64,000 bases of DNA. It comes from Pleurostoma richardsiae. Lineage: Eukaryota > Ascomycota > Sordariomycetes > Calosphaeriales > Pleurostomataceae. The notes beneath the pieces were generated by a model. That model ran no database searches, was not told where the DNA came from, and saw only the letters and a program-made list of their open reading frames with translations. The position numbers and the translations under genes are program-made. Every line of letters begins with the position of its first letter. Positions within the stretch are counted from its first letter, which is position 1. The stretch is from contig JANBVO010000001.1 of assembly GCA_030052745.1 (NCBI GenBank), forward strand, positions 434,001 to 498,000, given 5' to 3'. Of this stretch, positions 46,325 through 57,859 are shown piece by piece.

Positions 46325-47192
46325 GGCTGTGGATGGATAGAGAAGCTTGCGTGCGTTGAGGGACGCTCTGGCCTGTTTCGAAGAGTTTAGAGGACTGAGG
46401 TTGATGGCACCTGTAACTAGAAGCGAGATGGAAGACCGGAGAACCCGACCCTGGGGATCGACGCCTCTATCTACTTCCAGGCGCATGCACATGGAAAGAC
46501 ATCCCGTCGCACAGGGCCCAAGATATCATCCCGGGAACAGGGGTTGCCGGAGAGGTTGCCATCCCGCTCATGCATATGCGTAGCTGCTAGCGTGGCGAGG
46601 CAAACCGGGTGGGTGCGACCAGATCCAAATAGGTCTATCCGTCAGGCAGACTCCTTATCAAGAGAGCATGGTCGTCATGGGGGCGGAAGAACCCATATCA
46701 AGGTGCTAGTGGCCAGACCCGTGGAGCTGGGCCGGAAGACTGTCCAGATCTGAACAATCTGTAAGGGGAGAACGCGTATTCTTGGTCGGACCAGCCGCCG
46801 CGCCAAGCCAACCGTCAACTCTGCCAAGGGGTTGGCGAGGCTCCGCTCAAAGCCATCCAGCCGGCGACTGGATCAGTTGCGGTTATCAAGGCTCCACAAC
46901 GCCGAGAGTTTCCAAGACGTCCAAGACTTTTGGTAAGGTTTACACACCAATATGATTGTTCAACAACCGAATGACAAAGATAAGCTTGTGGGCAGAGAGC
47001 GATAAGCGTGAACAGTCTCCGCATTGGGCAAAAAGGTCCAGTGTGAAGTTGCGGAGTGGTTGATGGTGTTGTTATTGTTGTTGTTGGCATCAATCAACAG
47101 ACTTACTGAACACATGACTAGCACATGGCCTGAGGAAGTGCCCTAGATACCACACGCCACGCTATCTGTGCTGCTGAAATCCCATATCCCCT
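46325..47192. other. Intergenic region with GATA sites
   Basis: 5' region of the ammonium permease and 3' flank of the sugar porter. No gene seen. Confidence 0.5.
46883..47006. promoter_or_regulatory. GATA-factor sites upstream of the ammonium permease
   Basis: TTATC (inverse GATAA) at 46883-46887 and GATAAG at 46979-46984 and 47001-47006, about 560-680 bp upstream of the permease start. AreA/NIT2 binds HGATAR, often as close pairs. The sites are seen; use by AreA is inferred. Confidence 0.4.
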
Positions 47193-49088
47193 TCAAACGT
47201 GTTCACCATGAGAAAATTCCTTCACCTTATATCCGTCGCTTGAATCCTCCTTGACGGATGCGTCTGACTGACGCGCCTCTGCGAGTACATCTCCATGCTC
47301 ACGGTACGCCCGTTCCATGGCCCAGTTGAACGGGCTGTCGGTCGAGAAGAGGGCGTCGATGGATTCAAGTGATCGGTCCGCCGTCTCAGGATAGACTGGA
47401 CAAGAACTGTTAGCATCTACGCATCTCAAGCTTTATGCACCGGCCAAGTGGCCGAATTCAACTTACAGAAATACACAATGGGTATCCACAGGATGTTCAG
47501 GCCCGCGAAAAGGAAGTAGGTCCTGTTCTCAAGCTTGTCGAACATAATGGGGTTGACGAGCACCGTCCAGCCGACGCCGATAGCCCAACCGGTGATGCCG
47601 AAGCCGTTGCCTTGGGCTCGCATGTCTGACGACCATATCTCGGTCGGGACCAGGAAAGCAACGGTGCCCCAAGTGGCGGCGTAGCAGATATTGAACAAGA
47701 ACAGCATCGTGACTGCAGCCGGGGCGAAGGATGATGCCCGATGCGGGTGCGCCCGCGCGCCCTCGTAGACACTCGCAGCAATGAGATTGACAACAAATAA
47801 GCCGAACGCTCCGCCCATGAGACAGCTGCGGCGGCCAAGCCGATCAACAATCTGCGCACTAATAATGGTTCCGATAATGCCGACTGTGCTCAGTCCACCG
47901 GCAAGGCCGTTCTGCGTCAGGTCGTCGTACCCGGCAGCCGAGAGCAGCACAGGCGAGTAAGCCGTGACTGCGGTAATACCAGTCCATGAGGCCATGATCT
48001 GCAACCAGAGACACAGCCACGCCCTTCTGCCCAGGTGATGGCCTGGCTTGCCACCTCGCCCAGCCAAAATCTTGGCAAACTGGACAGGCGAGCTCTTCTG
48101 ACTATCCTTGGCAACAGCGGCAATCTCCATGAACTCCTGCTGGACATTAGGTCCATAGTTACCACGGACATGCTCGAGCACCTCTCGTGCATCATCAAGC
48201 CTGCCAGCAGAGGCTAGATATCGAGGGCTATCTGGGAGCATCTTGACGCCGGCGAGTAGAAGGAGGGCTGGGAAGCACTGAAAAGCAAGGAGGAAGCGCC
48301 AGCGCACATCTGAGTAGCCTCCATCCACAAAGGACAGGCCAAAGGAGATCCAGTAAGCGACCGCGATGCCGAGATAGTTGGCGATGAAGACATAGCCCAG
48401 ATATCCACCCCTATGAGTTGCCGTCGACGTCTCGGAAACTAGGACAGGTGTTATACCGGTCAGAGCACCGGTGCCGACGCCGGTGATTACACGAGCCACG
48501 ATAATGAAGTCGCTTGACTGGGTTGCCGCCTGTAGAGCACCGCCGATGAGAGCGAAGAACGCCGCGATGAAGAGACTAGATGGAAACATCAGCATGGTTC
48601 GACATTGCAAGGCTGCAATGCGGCTTGCTTAAGGTGAGAAGGCATACCCATTGATTCGACCAATCCTATCAGCAAGCCAGCCTCCCGCAAAGCAGCCGAA
48701 GATGCAACCAAGGTACTGCCCAACATCGCGAGTCAGCTTCTGGGATCTCGACTCCAGAAAGAGTTTTAAGTGACAAGAGGAACAGTGTCTTCTGGACATG
48801 TACGGGTGGAGAACATCCAGGGGCCAGGCTCCTCAGACATATTAGGGAAAAGAAGTGCTTTACGGCACATACATAGACGGATACAATGCCTCCCTGATGG
48901 ACCGTATCTGTGACTGTGCCGTCCGGTTTACCGATGCCGACTTCGGTGACATATCGCGGCGAAGAGTTGACGCCGCCCATGACTCCTTGGTCATATCCTT
49001 CGAAGAAGATGCTGATGAGAGAGAACGTCTGGATGGCGACATTGAGCTGTGTCGGCGACAGCCTCTTCCAGAGGGTGGTGTAGCCCAT
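47193..49088 (-). CDS. MFS sugar porter
   Basis: 531-aa, 12-helix major facilitator of the sugar porter type. Exons are 49088-48873, 48715-48648, 48575-47467 and 47395-47193. Family motifs: EGYDQGVMGGV in helix 1, GGWLADRIGRING after helix 2, RVITGVGTGALTGITPVLVS, LPDSPRYLASAGR (the PESPR site), DRLGRRSCLMGG, LVPTEIWSSDMRAQGNGFG and YPETADRSLESIDALF at the end. The substrate is not readable from the motifs; it could be a hexose, pentose, disaccharide or sugar derivative. It diverges from the AnmK homologue across 708 bp, so a shared promoter is possible. Confidence 0.94.
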
Positions 49089-49796
49089 GATGACGATGAA
49101 AGGAGGGAATGGTTCGTGGACGAGGGCACGCCTTGAGACGATGTCTTGCAGTCCTCTGAAGAACCGTGGCGATCGGCGCTCCTTATGTATACGGCCAGCA
49201 CATCTTATGTTTGGCCTGCTGGAGGAGTCGGCGTCTGTACCCCTGGGAGGCCTGGCAACCTGGGACGTTTAAGCAGAAGCATGTCTGACACGAGTCAACC
49301 GGGAACCGCGTGCCCCAGACCAAGCCCCAGACCCCGCAAAAGTCCCATCCCCAGAAGATCCGGGACATGACCCAATGTGGAGATGTGGATGACGGGTTTT
49401 CCACCTTTAGTGGTCGTGCTGTGGGCTGTGATTCGTGGATATCGCTCCTAGGCCGCGTAACCGTCTAACCGCTTAACCTTTTGAGCGTGTAACCGCTTTG
49501 CCTTTGACCGCTTAACCGCTTAGCCGTGTTGCCTTCGCAGAAAGGGGGGATCGTCCTGGCTGGCATGCTCCCCGTGGTCAGAGAGGGAGAATAATGCCGG
49601 GCCACGTGCGACGAAATAGCGTCAACTCTGACGATGGAGCAACAGATTAGTTGCCTCGGTGCTATCACGCCATTCTTTGCATCCCAGTCAGTAAGTTGAA
49701 ATAGCACGCCCTTCCGCACTCGCAGCTTCCGAGTTCTGAGTTCTGGGCGCGTTGTGTTAGATTCAACAATCTCAACTGTGTAATGCTGTCGACACA
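49089..49796. other. Divergent promoter region, sugar porter and AnmK
   Basis: 708 bp without a gene. It holds the TAACCG array described next and a GAGTTCT direct repeat near 49729-49744. Confidence 0.55.
49457..49527 (+). promoter_or_regulatory. TAACCG repeat array
   Basis: Four exact TAACCG words (near 49458, 49466, 49490 and 49513) with the variants TTAACC, TTGACCG and TAGCCG between them, within 70 bp. They sit midway between the divergent porter and AnmK starts. TAACCG fits the YAACNG core bound by Myb-type proteins. Confidence 0.45.
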
Positions 49797-51199
49797 ATGG
49801 CTCAAGGCACCATAACCAACGGCCACACCACAAATGGTGAGCGCCCGGCGAGTGGGAAGCCGCTCGATATCACCGTACTGGGGATGAACAGCGGAACCTC
49901 AATGGTGAGCGTCACGAAACTAAAAGACATATAGGAAAGGAAGACTAAATGAACCGGCTCTAGGATGGGATCGATTGCGCGTTGTGCCACTTCCGGCAGG
50001 AGACACCAGACTCGCCAATGCACTTCTCCCTTCTGAATTATGGAGAAGTCCCAATGGACCTGAAGCTGAAGAAGCGAGTCTTGTCCATTATCAAGCATGA
50101 CAAGACGTCCGCATCCGAGCTCTCAGAGGTCAACGTCCACCTGGGAGAGACCTTTGCCGCCGCGGCTTTTGAGTTCTGCAAGGACAATGGCGTCGATATC
50201 AAAGGTATCGACGCCATTGGATCCCACGGCCAGACCATCTGGCTGGCCAGCATGCCCGACGAGGGCATCCCCAAATCCGCCCTGACCATGGCCGAGGGCA
50301 CTATCATCGCGTCACGGACAGGCTTGACGACTGTAACCGACTTTAGGGTCTCAGATCAGGCCGCTGGCAGGCAGGGCGCACCGTTGATAGCCTTTTTTGA
50401 TGCGCTCCTGCTGCACCACCCGGACAAGCTGCGCGCGTGCCAGAACATCGGGGGCATTGCCAATGTATGCTTCATCCCGCCAGAGGGGCCGGATCGGGCG
50501 TATGACTTCGACACCGGCCCAGGAAACGCCCTCATAGATGCTGTAGTTCGCCATTATACCAACGGTGAGAGGGAATACGACAGGGACGGTGAGATGGGGA
50601 AGAGGGGGAAGGTCAACCAGGCCATGGTGGACAGATTCTTTGCCAAGATACCCTACTTCAGCTGGGACCCTCCCAAGACCACAGGCCGGGAGGTCTTCCG
50701 GGACACTCTCGCAGACGATTTGATCAAGGAGGGTGCGGAGCTCGGTCTCTCACCGGATGACGTCGTCGCTACCGTCACGAGGATCACCTCCCAAGCCATA
50801 GTTGATCACTGGAGCCGATACGCGCCAAAGAATCGTCCAGTCGATGAGGTCTTCATGTGCGGGGGCGGTGCATATAACCCTAACATAACAGACTACATGA
50901 AGGAACAGTTCCCGCATGTCAAGATGTTCATGCTCGACGACGCAGGAGTCCCTGGCGGTGCGAAAGAGGCTGTCACCTTTGCCTGGCAAGGGATGGAGGC
51001 CATCGTAGGACGGAGCATACCAGTCCCGGACAGGGTAGAGACGCGTAGGCCATATGTCCTTGGGAAGGTCAATCCGGGGGAGAACTACCGGACGGTGATG
51101 AGGAAAGGCATGCTCTTTGGTGAGGGAAGAGCGAAACTGGATCCTGTCAAAGAGATGGTGAACCATGTAGACGGCGAGGTTTTCGATAATAAGTGGTAA
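49797..51199 (+). CDS. anmK: Anhydro-N-acetylmuramate kinase (AnmK) homologue
   Basis: 447-aa protein of the AnmK/UPF0075 family. In bacteria AnmK opens and phosphorylates 1,6-anhydro-N-acetylmuramic acid to MurNAc-6-phosphate in cell-wall recycling. Exons are 49797-49904 and 49964-51199; the intron cuts the phosphate-binding motif as [12 protein letters not shown]. Further motifs are [56 protein letters not shown] with the predicted catalytic Asp near residue 219, and [11 protein letters not shown]. All expected catalytic elements look intact. Fungi make no peptidoglycan, so the substrate here is open: scavenged bacterial muropeptides or another anhydro-sugar. Homologues occur in other filamentous fungi, so a transfer, if any, is old. 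Confidence 0.93.
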
Positions 51200-51340
51200 T
51201 AGACTCTCCTCTTCTGTTGTCGCAGCTCTCGTGAAAGATATTGAAAGCTCCCGTGCCACATCACGCACCCGTAATGTCACTTTTCTTGAATAACTCCTGG
51301 TCGAATTGCCTGTTCGATGGGTATTCATGGGAAGTACGTG

Positions 51341-53293
51341 TCAGAATGACAGATATGTATTTGACATGGCAAATGGCCATGTCCAGTCCTGGAGGAGCTC
51401 GTCAGGTAGCTGGAACTGGGGTGACAAGTCTGGCAATGCCGCTTCATCCCAACCGCTGGACGAAGCTTGTTGGAAGACCGCACCAGTGAAGTTAGCTCCA
51501 TCTTGACTGTGGGTGGGTTGAGCAGCTCTTGAATCTATGTAAGCCTCCAGACGGGCGACCAAGTCCCGGAGCCTCTGCCCTGCTCCGGCGCTCCGATGAA
51601 GGAAAGCTTCTAGGCTCTCAAGCAGCACCGCCATGGAAAGGAGAAGGTCCCGTACCCGGCGGCAGGAGCTTTCTGAGAGAGGTCCCTCCATGACCGATCC
51701 TAGAATGATGCCAATTCCGCCAATGTGGTAGATTAAAGGAGCGCTGATTGCCCGGAGATACGGTTTGGGCACCTGATGGAAGGTGGCGAGGACGTCGCTC
51801 ACAACTGAACATTTCTTTTCCAGGTCGACTCCGACCTCCAGAGAGAGATAGACCATTCGAAGAAGCGCCATTGTCGCCTGGATATTGGCGGCTTGAAATC
51901 CGTAGATATCCTTCGCCGGATCGCCTGTTGCCGGTTGGAGTTGCTTGAAGATTGATGGCAATGCAGAGTACAACTCCGTAACGCGGTCCTGACTGGTCAT
52001 ACTCAGTGCTCCACTGGTGGCCAAATCGCCGAGCAAGTTGAATTTTGAAGATCGAGATCGTAGTCGGCTGAGATTATGCTCGAGAATCCGATAGAGATCA
52101 GTAGTGAAGTTCCATCCAACCATCCAATGTGTGCTATCAACGACTTCGATTTCAAGCTCCGCATTCTTCCCACTGGGATATTCGACCTTGGCATGACTTT
52201 CCTGGTAGTGCACGCAACCGTCCCAGACGATGGCAGAGTACACGTCGAGAGTATACATTGACCAATACTAAGCCAATCACCATGAGTAAACGCTTTAATC
52301 TATGGTCCGCATGCTTACTTACCAATCTTCTGCGTTCCTCTATCTCTGTTGGATGTAGCCCGGTTGGCCAGTTAGACTCATCATGCCATTGGTTGATGGC
52401 GAGCATGGTGAAGTAATGGCCGATGTACATTTGCATGGCCCCTATCTTGGCGTCTTGGAGACTGGCCAGGGCCAGAAGCGCATAGCCCCTGAGGCAGTCG
52501 AAGTCTTGGCACTGGAGAATGTCCCTCGGCAGGGCTTCCTCGGCAGCAGCGAAGAACATTTCCGGGGCCATAACCCCGGACTCTTGGCTGGCCACTTGTC
52601 TGGACGGTAGAGCGCCGTCCCGTACTCGAGCTGACGCAAGAGCACAAGCGGCCATGACGGAGCAGAAGAATGCCCGGTTTCGTGCATGCTCAAGTAGTTC
52701 AAGTCTTCGTTCCAGCTTCATAGGGTCGAAGAAGGGAAATCTGGAACTGTCATTAGCTCTGAAAGGTTCTCATGAAAGTGTTCGTCCTCGTTCTATCACC
52801 CACATTGGATAGACCGTCTCGTGGTAGACCGAGAGCAGTCTACTCATGACAGGGGTGGAGTTCCTTGCGAAGCCCTGCCAAGCCGGGCTTAGAGGTTCTG
52901 TCCATCCCAGGTCCGTTGCGGAGCTGCTTGCCTCCCCAAAATCAACGCGTCCATGGTCTGGCGGGGCTTCATGAGATGGGTTGGGGAGAGGAGTAGGTTG
53001 GGCACGAGCTCGAGGAGGTGCTCCACTTTCGACCTCAGCTCGACGGCCGCGCGACCTTGTCGCATGTTGAGAGCCGTGGCCCCGTTTTGATGGCCGGACG
53101 TAAGTGCATAGGATATCGAAGTCAGCACAGTTCTGACAACGACTCGGATCCAGCGGGTTGTCCAGGCATTTGATCCGGCGTTTGTGACAAAAGTCGCCTA
53201 TATGGGAAATCAGGCCGTGGCATTAATACAAGCTGAGAGAGACTTACACGCTTTTGAGATGCGTAGGAAACGGCGTGGGCGACCGCTCGACAT
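51341..53293 (-). CDS. Zn2Cys6 transcription factor
   Basis: 596-aa regulator from exons 53293-53248, 53197-52804, 52746-52323 and 52267-51341. The zinc cluster is at the very N-terminus: C16-X2-C19-X6-C26-X9-C36-X2-C39-X6-C46, within ACDFCHKRRIKC and CQNCADFDILC. A basic Pro-rich linker follows. The fungal-specific middle homology region has YPISRFPFFDP, ARNRAFFCSVMAACALASAR and the hallmark RRRLYWSMYTLDVYSAIVW. The first intron cuts the codon of the first Cys (GCG T|GC). The protein is nuclear by family and ends 141 bp from the AnmK stop, tail to tail, which makes it a candidate local regulator. That link is inferred. Confidence 0.94.
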
Positions 53294-54093
53294 CTAACCG
53301 CTTGGAGCCGACTCCTATGCTTCGCGGTTTCTTCGTAATGCAGTCCCGCGGTGCAGGATGTGTGCCGCGAAGGTCCAAACAGTGTAATTCGGCCCCTGAT
53401 TAGGTAGGTAGGTTGCATGCATGTTGTCTGCGAAACCTGGGGCGTGTGGAGCATGAACATGCGGAGGGCAAAGGAAGCCGCACTAAGATCTGGTCACGTG
53501 CTGCGCATGTGATCCGACATTTCTCACTATGCCGTGCGGAACTATGTCAGCACTCTCTACCCAGGTACGTAGAGGCGTTTCTGTCCCTTCACTTCAGTAG
53601 AATAGTCTTGCATTGGTCACGGTTATGATTCTTCTGCCACTGTGCTGCATCGATGAGTCTTGAATTCCCAGGCGATGCTGCTCTGCTATCCCAATGGCGA
53701 TGCTTCTCTGTAGTTGACACCAAGCAGCTCCTTGATGCATGGAACTCCTTAGCTTGCAGACCTCATATTAGAACATATTATGACAACAGCAGTGGAACGG
53801 TAGCAACACCGGCTTGAGATTTGCAGTGTCCATTCTCGAGCTGGCGATTCTATAGCGCCATGGACTGGGCAACGGCCTGCCTGCCCCCTCAGTGGCATAA
53901 TGGTTATATGTCTCAGATGTCTCTTGGACCCCATTTAATCCTCCCATAATGCAGCAATAGCCTCCCATGCCATCGGTCCGTATACGCCGCAAACACAACC
54001 GGAGTGAGTCGTATGCGTAGTGCTCCCCGTCCATGGACTGCACTTCCTCCAGTCCACTGATCGAATCTATGCTTTACGCATTGAGCCGCCCTC
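53294..54093. other. Intergenic region
   Basis: No gene recognised. A TAGG triplicate lies near 53400-53412. Confidence 0.5.
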
Positions 54094-54525
54094 CTATGAT
54101 CTTCCTCGGAAACCCCGTCCGCGACCCCGTCCTCTGCCTCTACCTCCACGGCCGCCCCTGGCCCGATCGGACTCCTTGCGTGCCTTATTCTTGGGCTTGA
54201 CAGAATCGTCTATCAAGAGGGTATCGAGCGGTAGAGAGTCGGGCAGGATGAAGTATCTGATGGTCGATCCGCGGATGTTCATGGTATCAAGAGAGATCGG
54301 GTCTTGACCCTTGGGCGTCATCTTCACCGTCCGCAGGGCGGTGTTCATCTGCGGGGAGACAGAGGTGATTGTGCCATGGACGATAGTACCTATGAAGAAA
54401 GCCAGGAGTTAGCATGTACGCAAGACTGCAGTAGGTTGAATGCGCCAGGGTAGAAGCATACCATTCTTGAGCTCGATCGTGACCGTCTCGTTCGCCGTTT
54501 TCATCAAGAATCTGACCAGCTTCAT
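54094..54525 (-). CDS. SMD1: Small nuclear ribonucleoprotein SmD1
   Basis: Core spliceosomal Sm protein of 119 aa, the same length as human SmD1. Exons are 54525-54462 and 54389-54094, with a 72-nt intron in the ELKNG|TIVHG codon. Sm1 motif: [20 protein letters not shown], then [18 protein letters not shown]. Sm2 motif: [20 protein letters not shown]. The C-terminal tail is a run of Arg-Gly repeats ([14 protein letters not shown]), the site of symmetric arginine methylation in this family. It joins the heteroheptameric Sm ring on U1, U2, U4 and U5 snRNA. Confidence 0.97.
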
Positions 54526-55526
54526 CTTTGCGACGAACTTTTAAGACTATCAGAGCGTTTCGCAGAGGAGTGATCGGTACAAGACGATATTAGCGAATTC
54601 GGGGGCGGTAGGTCAAGAGATGCGCGCTGAAGCTTGCCTGCCGATCTCACAAGCCCGTCACGTCGACTCGCGAGAGCTGTTGTTTGGAGCCTCTTTTTTG
54701 CGATTATCGGCATGGATAAACCTCGGCGCCGTGGCTGGTCCGTGCATTTCAGGTCCCCATCCGAGTCGGCGGGCCGTAGCCATACCTAAAAGGGAAATAG
54801 CTGAACTCCGGCTGCTCAACACCCAGAATGCGAGAATCGAGTCTGTCACAACCACAATCACGCACTCCAACCCTTCCCGCCTTGCCGAGGGATGACCTGC
54901 CGGTAAGCCTTTTTGCAGTGGAAGGTGTCACTCACCGCGCTGATAGACCCCCACGAGCTGCCTGTCCGTGTCTATTCTTCCTATCAAACCTGCTCTGGCA
55001 TATTTGATAGCTGCAAGCCGATGGGCGCAGAGCAATCCAAAATCTCAAGCCGTGGCTGCGCCGCACAAGATCCGGCGAGGAGAGGAGCACAAAAGGGGCA
55101 AAGGGGCAGCCTCGGAGGTGAGAGTGCGGCGCTTGGGCCGTGTCTCCTATCTTGGCATTGCTTTTAGCCGCAGGGTTGCAGCTGTGCTTAGTTGAAGGAT
55201 TCGAGGAACCGTGGGAGACACGCGATAGCACACGGCAAGTAAATATTTGCCGGAGGTGATAATGCAGGGAGGCGGCGTCATCTTAAAGTTAAATCCCCCC
55301 CTTATGGCTCGACAAGGATGTTCTGCGAAGCCGGGAGGCGGATAACGCTCCAGGGGGGGTTTCGCCCTCCTGGTCGTTCGCAAGACACTGCAAATACCGT
55401 CTCATCCCATGCCTTTGCCTACCTAGTTATTTTGTGGCTCTCTTCTCCATCTCGCTGTTACAGGACCATGTTGCGGTAACAGCATCATAGTCGCCTGCTA
55501 GGACTGCCAGGCCACTGACCAGTGCC
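54526..55526. other. Intergenic region
   Basis: Divergent 1.0-kb region between SmD1 and the membrane protein gene. No gene recognised. Confidence 0.5.
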
Positions 55527-57763
55527 ATGTCTAACGTCACCATCCATACCGGGGTCTGGATCAACCACGACTATCCCGCCATCCAAGGCGCAACTCTCAC
55601 GATATCTATACGATGGGGGAACTATCTCATTGCTGCCCTATCTTCCCTTGTGGCCTGGGCTGGAGCAAGCGCGTGGAAGGTCTGCTCCTTCCTCCTCCAC
55701 CAGCGCTATGCATCAAAGCAGAACCGCGACGTCCTTGACCAGCAACTCCAGGTGCTCTTTCGCGGCTCGACCTCTAGTTTTGATGCACTCTTTGAGACTC
55801 TCGAGCTACAAGCTGCGTGGAGGCGGCGAGCCCGCAACGTTCTCAGACGTACACTCCCGCTCTTAACTCTTATCACGGTCCTTACTCTTCTAGTACTTGC
55901 GGCGGGTATCTTCGTGGCCGAAGTGGCCAGCAACACCTACCAAGATGTGCTTGTGCTTGCTCGACCCCTAGATTGTGGCGACCTCTCCTGGATCTGGAGA
56001 CCAGACGCGGCGACTGTGGAGAGAGCAGCGATGATTGGAGCGCGCGACACCTATCTCATGGAGAAGGCAAAGTTTGCCCGTGAATACGCGACGCCGCATT
56101 ACGGCAACACGACGAGCCCTCGCTCCGAGGCGCCCTTCTCACAAGTCACGCTGCCCTTCCATGGCTCCCCTGTGCTTTGCCCCTTCGACTTTGATGGCAT
56201 GACGCGCTGTCTTGGGCCCAACATGACCCAAGGCCCCGCATGGTTCATTGATAGCGGACTGTTGGACTCGCACGTGCACTTCGGAGTGAACGCACCATCG
56301 ACGGACCGGATACAGTGGAGGAAGCTCGCCACCTGTGCGATCGTCGATCCTACAAACTTCACCACTGAGCCATTCGCGGTGCTGGATGACGTGCAAGGGT
56401 CAAAGATCAACCATACGTATGTCGGTATTAAATTGACCGATGGAGATTGGAGCCCTACGGAGACCGACAACTTGACGTTCATGTTCAATGTTAATCAGCC
56501 GTACGATGCACTCCCAATCCAAGTGGAGTGAGTCTTCTCTGAACCAGAACTTACGCATATCGGACCACATCTGACTGTATGGACTCTCAGCCGAAACATC
56601 TGGCAGGCACAAGATACCCTCAACCGCAGTGTGCAGAGCCCCCCCATCAAAACCTTCAACCGCACAGACGCCGATGTTAGCGTTTGGATAGTATCGCAGA
56701 GCAAGCAGATGGGCTATTACGAGCCTGTCTACGATCCTCTCTTTCTTGCCAACGAGAGCTTCTGGTTCGAGAGCTTGGCACTGTATATGTATTCGCCTAC
56801 ACAGTGGTTCTCGCTCCTTTCTTGTTACGACTCATTCCAAATGTGCAATCCCAACAACGGCGAGTGCACCGACATCGTGGGAGCATACGGCCTTCAACAG
56901 TTCGACCTCGGATTAAACCCGGCCCAAACGGCAACGGCCCTCAGGTTCGCGAGCATGTCGAAGCCGGCAGGGGAATTGGTGGTTTCCTCGGCCATCGGGT
57001 CGTCCGGTAGGAATATCCTTGCAGTCAAACGAAACCCATTGCTAACATGTGGCTCACAGGCTTGACGGCAACAGAGCTCGGCACAGGACTGACCGGTCAC
57101 TCCTTGCCCCCCGATCAATGGATGCGAGAAGTGGAGATGTGGTTCGCAACTACGCTCGTGTCAATGCAATCTGCCACGCTGGATTGGGTATCGAAGCCGT
57201 GGTCGAAACCGGGACATCCTTCGGACGCCTACATGTCGCTCGATGACCTATCGACGGCTTACGACGATCGGAATGTCTCAGGGGAATTCAAGACCATGTG
57301 TCAGAACCAGCTCATTCGTTCGGCGTCAGCGATGCAGAACTTCAGCGTCTTGGCCACAGTCCTAGTCATCGTCCTGAGTGTCTCCATCATCCTTACAGAC
57401 GTGTTGCTGCCGCGGTGCGTGCACAACATCAGATCACGCCGCCGAAGGCATGACAGGCTGTCTAGGGTGGCAGAGAGGAGGGATGTTGCCCGCTCCGCCG
57501 ACAGTAGGTACCAGCTCCTTCGATTAGCTCTCGAGAGCGCGGGCATAGGAGAATGGGAGGCGGGCAAAGGAGACATACCGGTAACAAAGGAAGTGACCTG
57601 TGTCGAACCCCCGACCCTGCAACGGGGCCTCACGAGATACACTACGCAGTCTACCAGCTTTAGGCTGTCGGATCGATCACTGTCGTCTTTCCCTCCTGCT
57701 TCTACTGCGTCTGAAGAGAAGGACTCCTTCAAGGTCAAGGAAGTCGAGATGAAGGCGGCATGA
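55527..57763 (+). CDS. Large fungal membrane protein with external domain, unknown function
   Basis: 706-aa protein from exons 55527-56527, 56591-57006 and 57060-57763. Two membrane segments lie near the N-terminus (GNYLIAALSSLVAWAGASAW and LPLLTLITVLTLLVLAAGIF). A region of about 450 residues with many NxS/T sites (GNTTSP, GPNMTQ, DPTNFTT, INHTY, TFNRTD) and spaced Cys residues follows. One more segment (FSVLATVLVIVLSVSIILTD) precedes a basic cytosolic tail. The start (GVWINHDYPAIQGATLTISI) and HQRYASKQNRDVLDQQLQVL match a widespread, expanded family of unnamed fungal membrane proteins. The function is unknown. It ends 96 bp from the stop of the convergent DUF1996 gene. Confidence 0.85.
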
Positions 57764-57859
57764 CCTATAATATCTATTATCTGGCCGATAGCTCCAATTC
57801 CTTCAATGATTGCAATCTCCTTCCTCTCTCGATTCTGGAGCTTCTTGTACACAAGGTCT

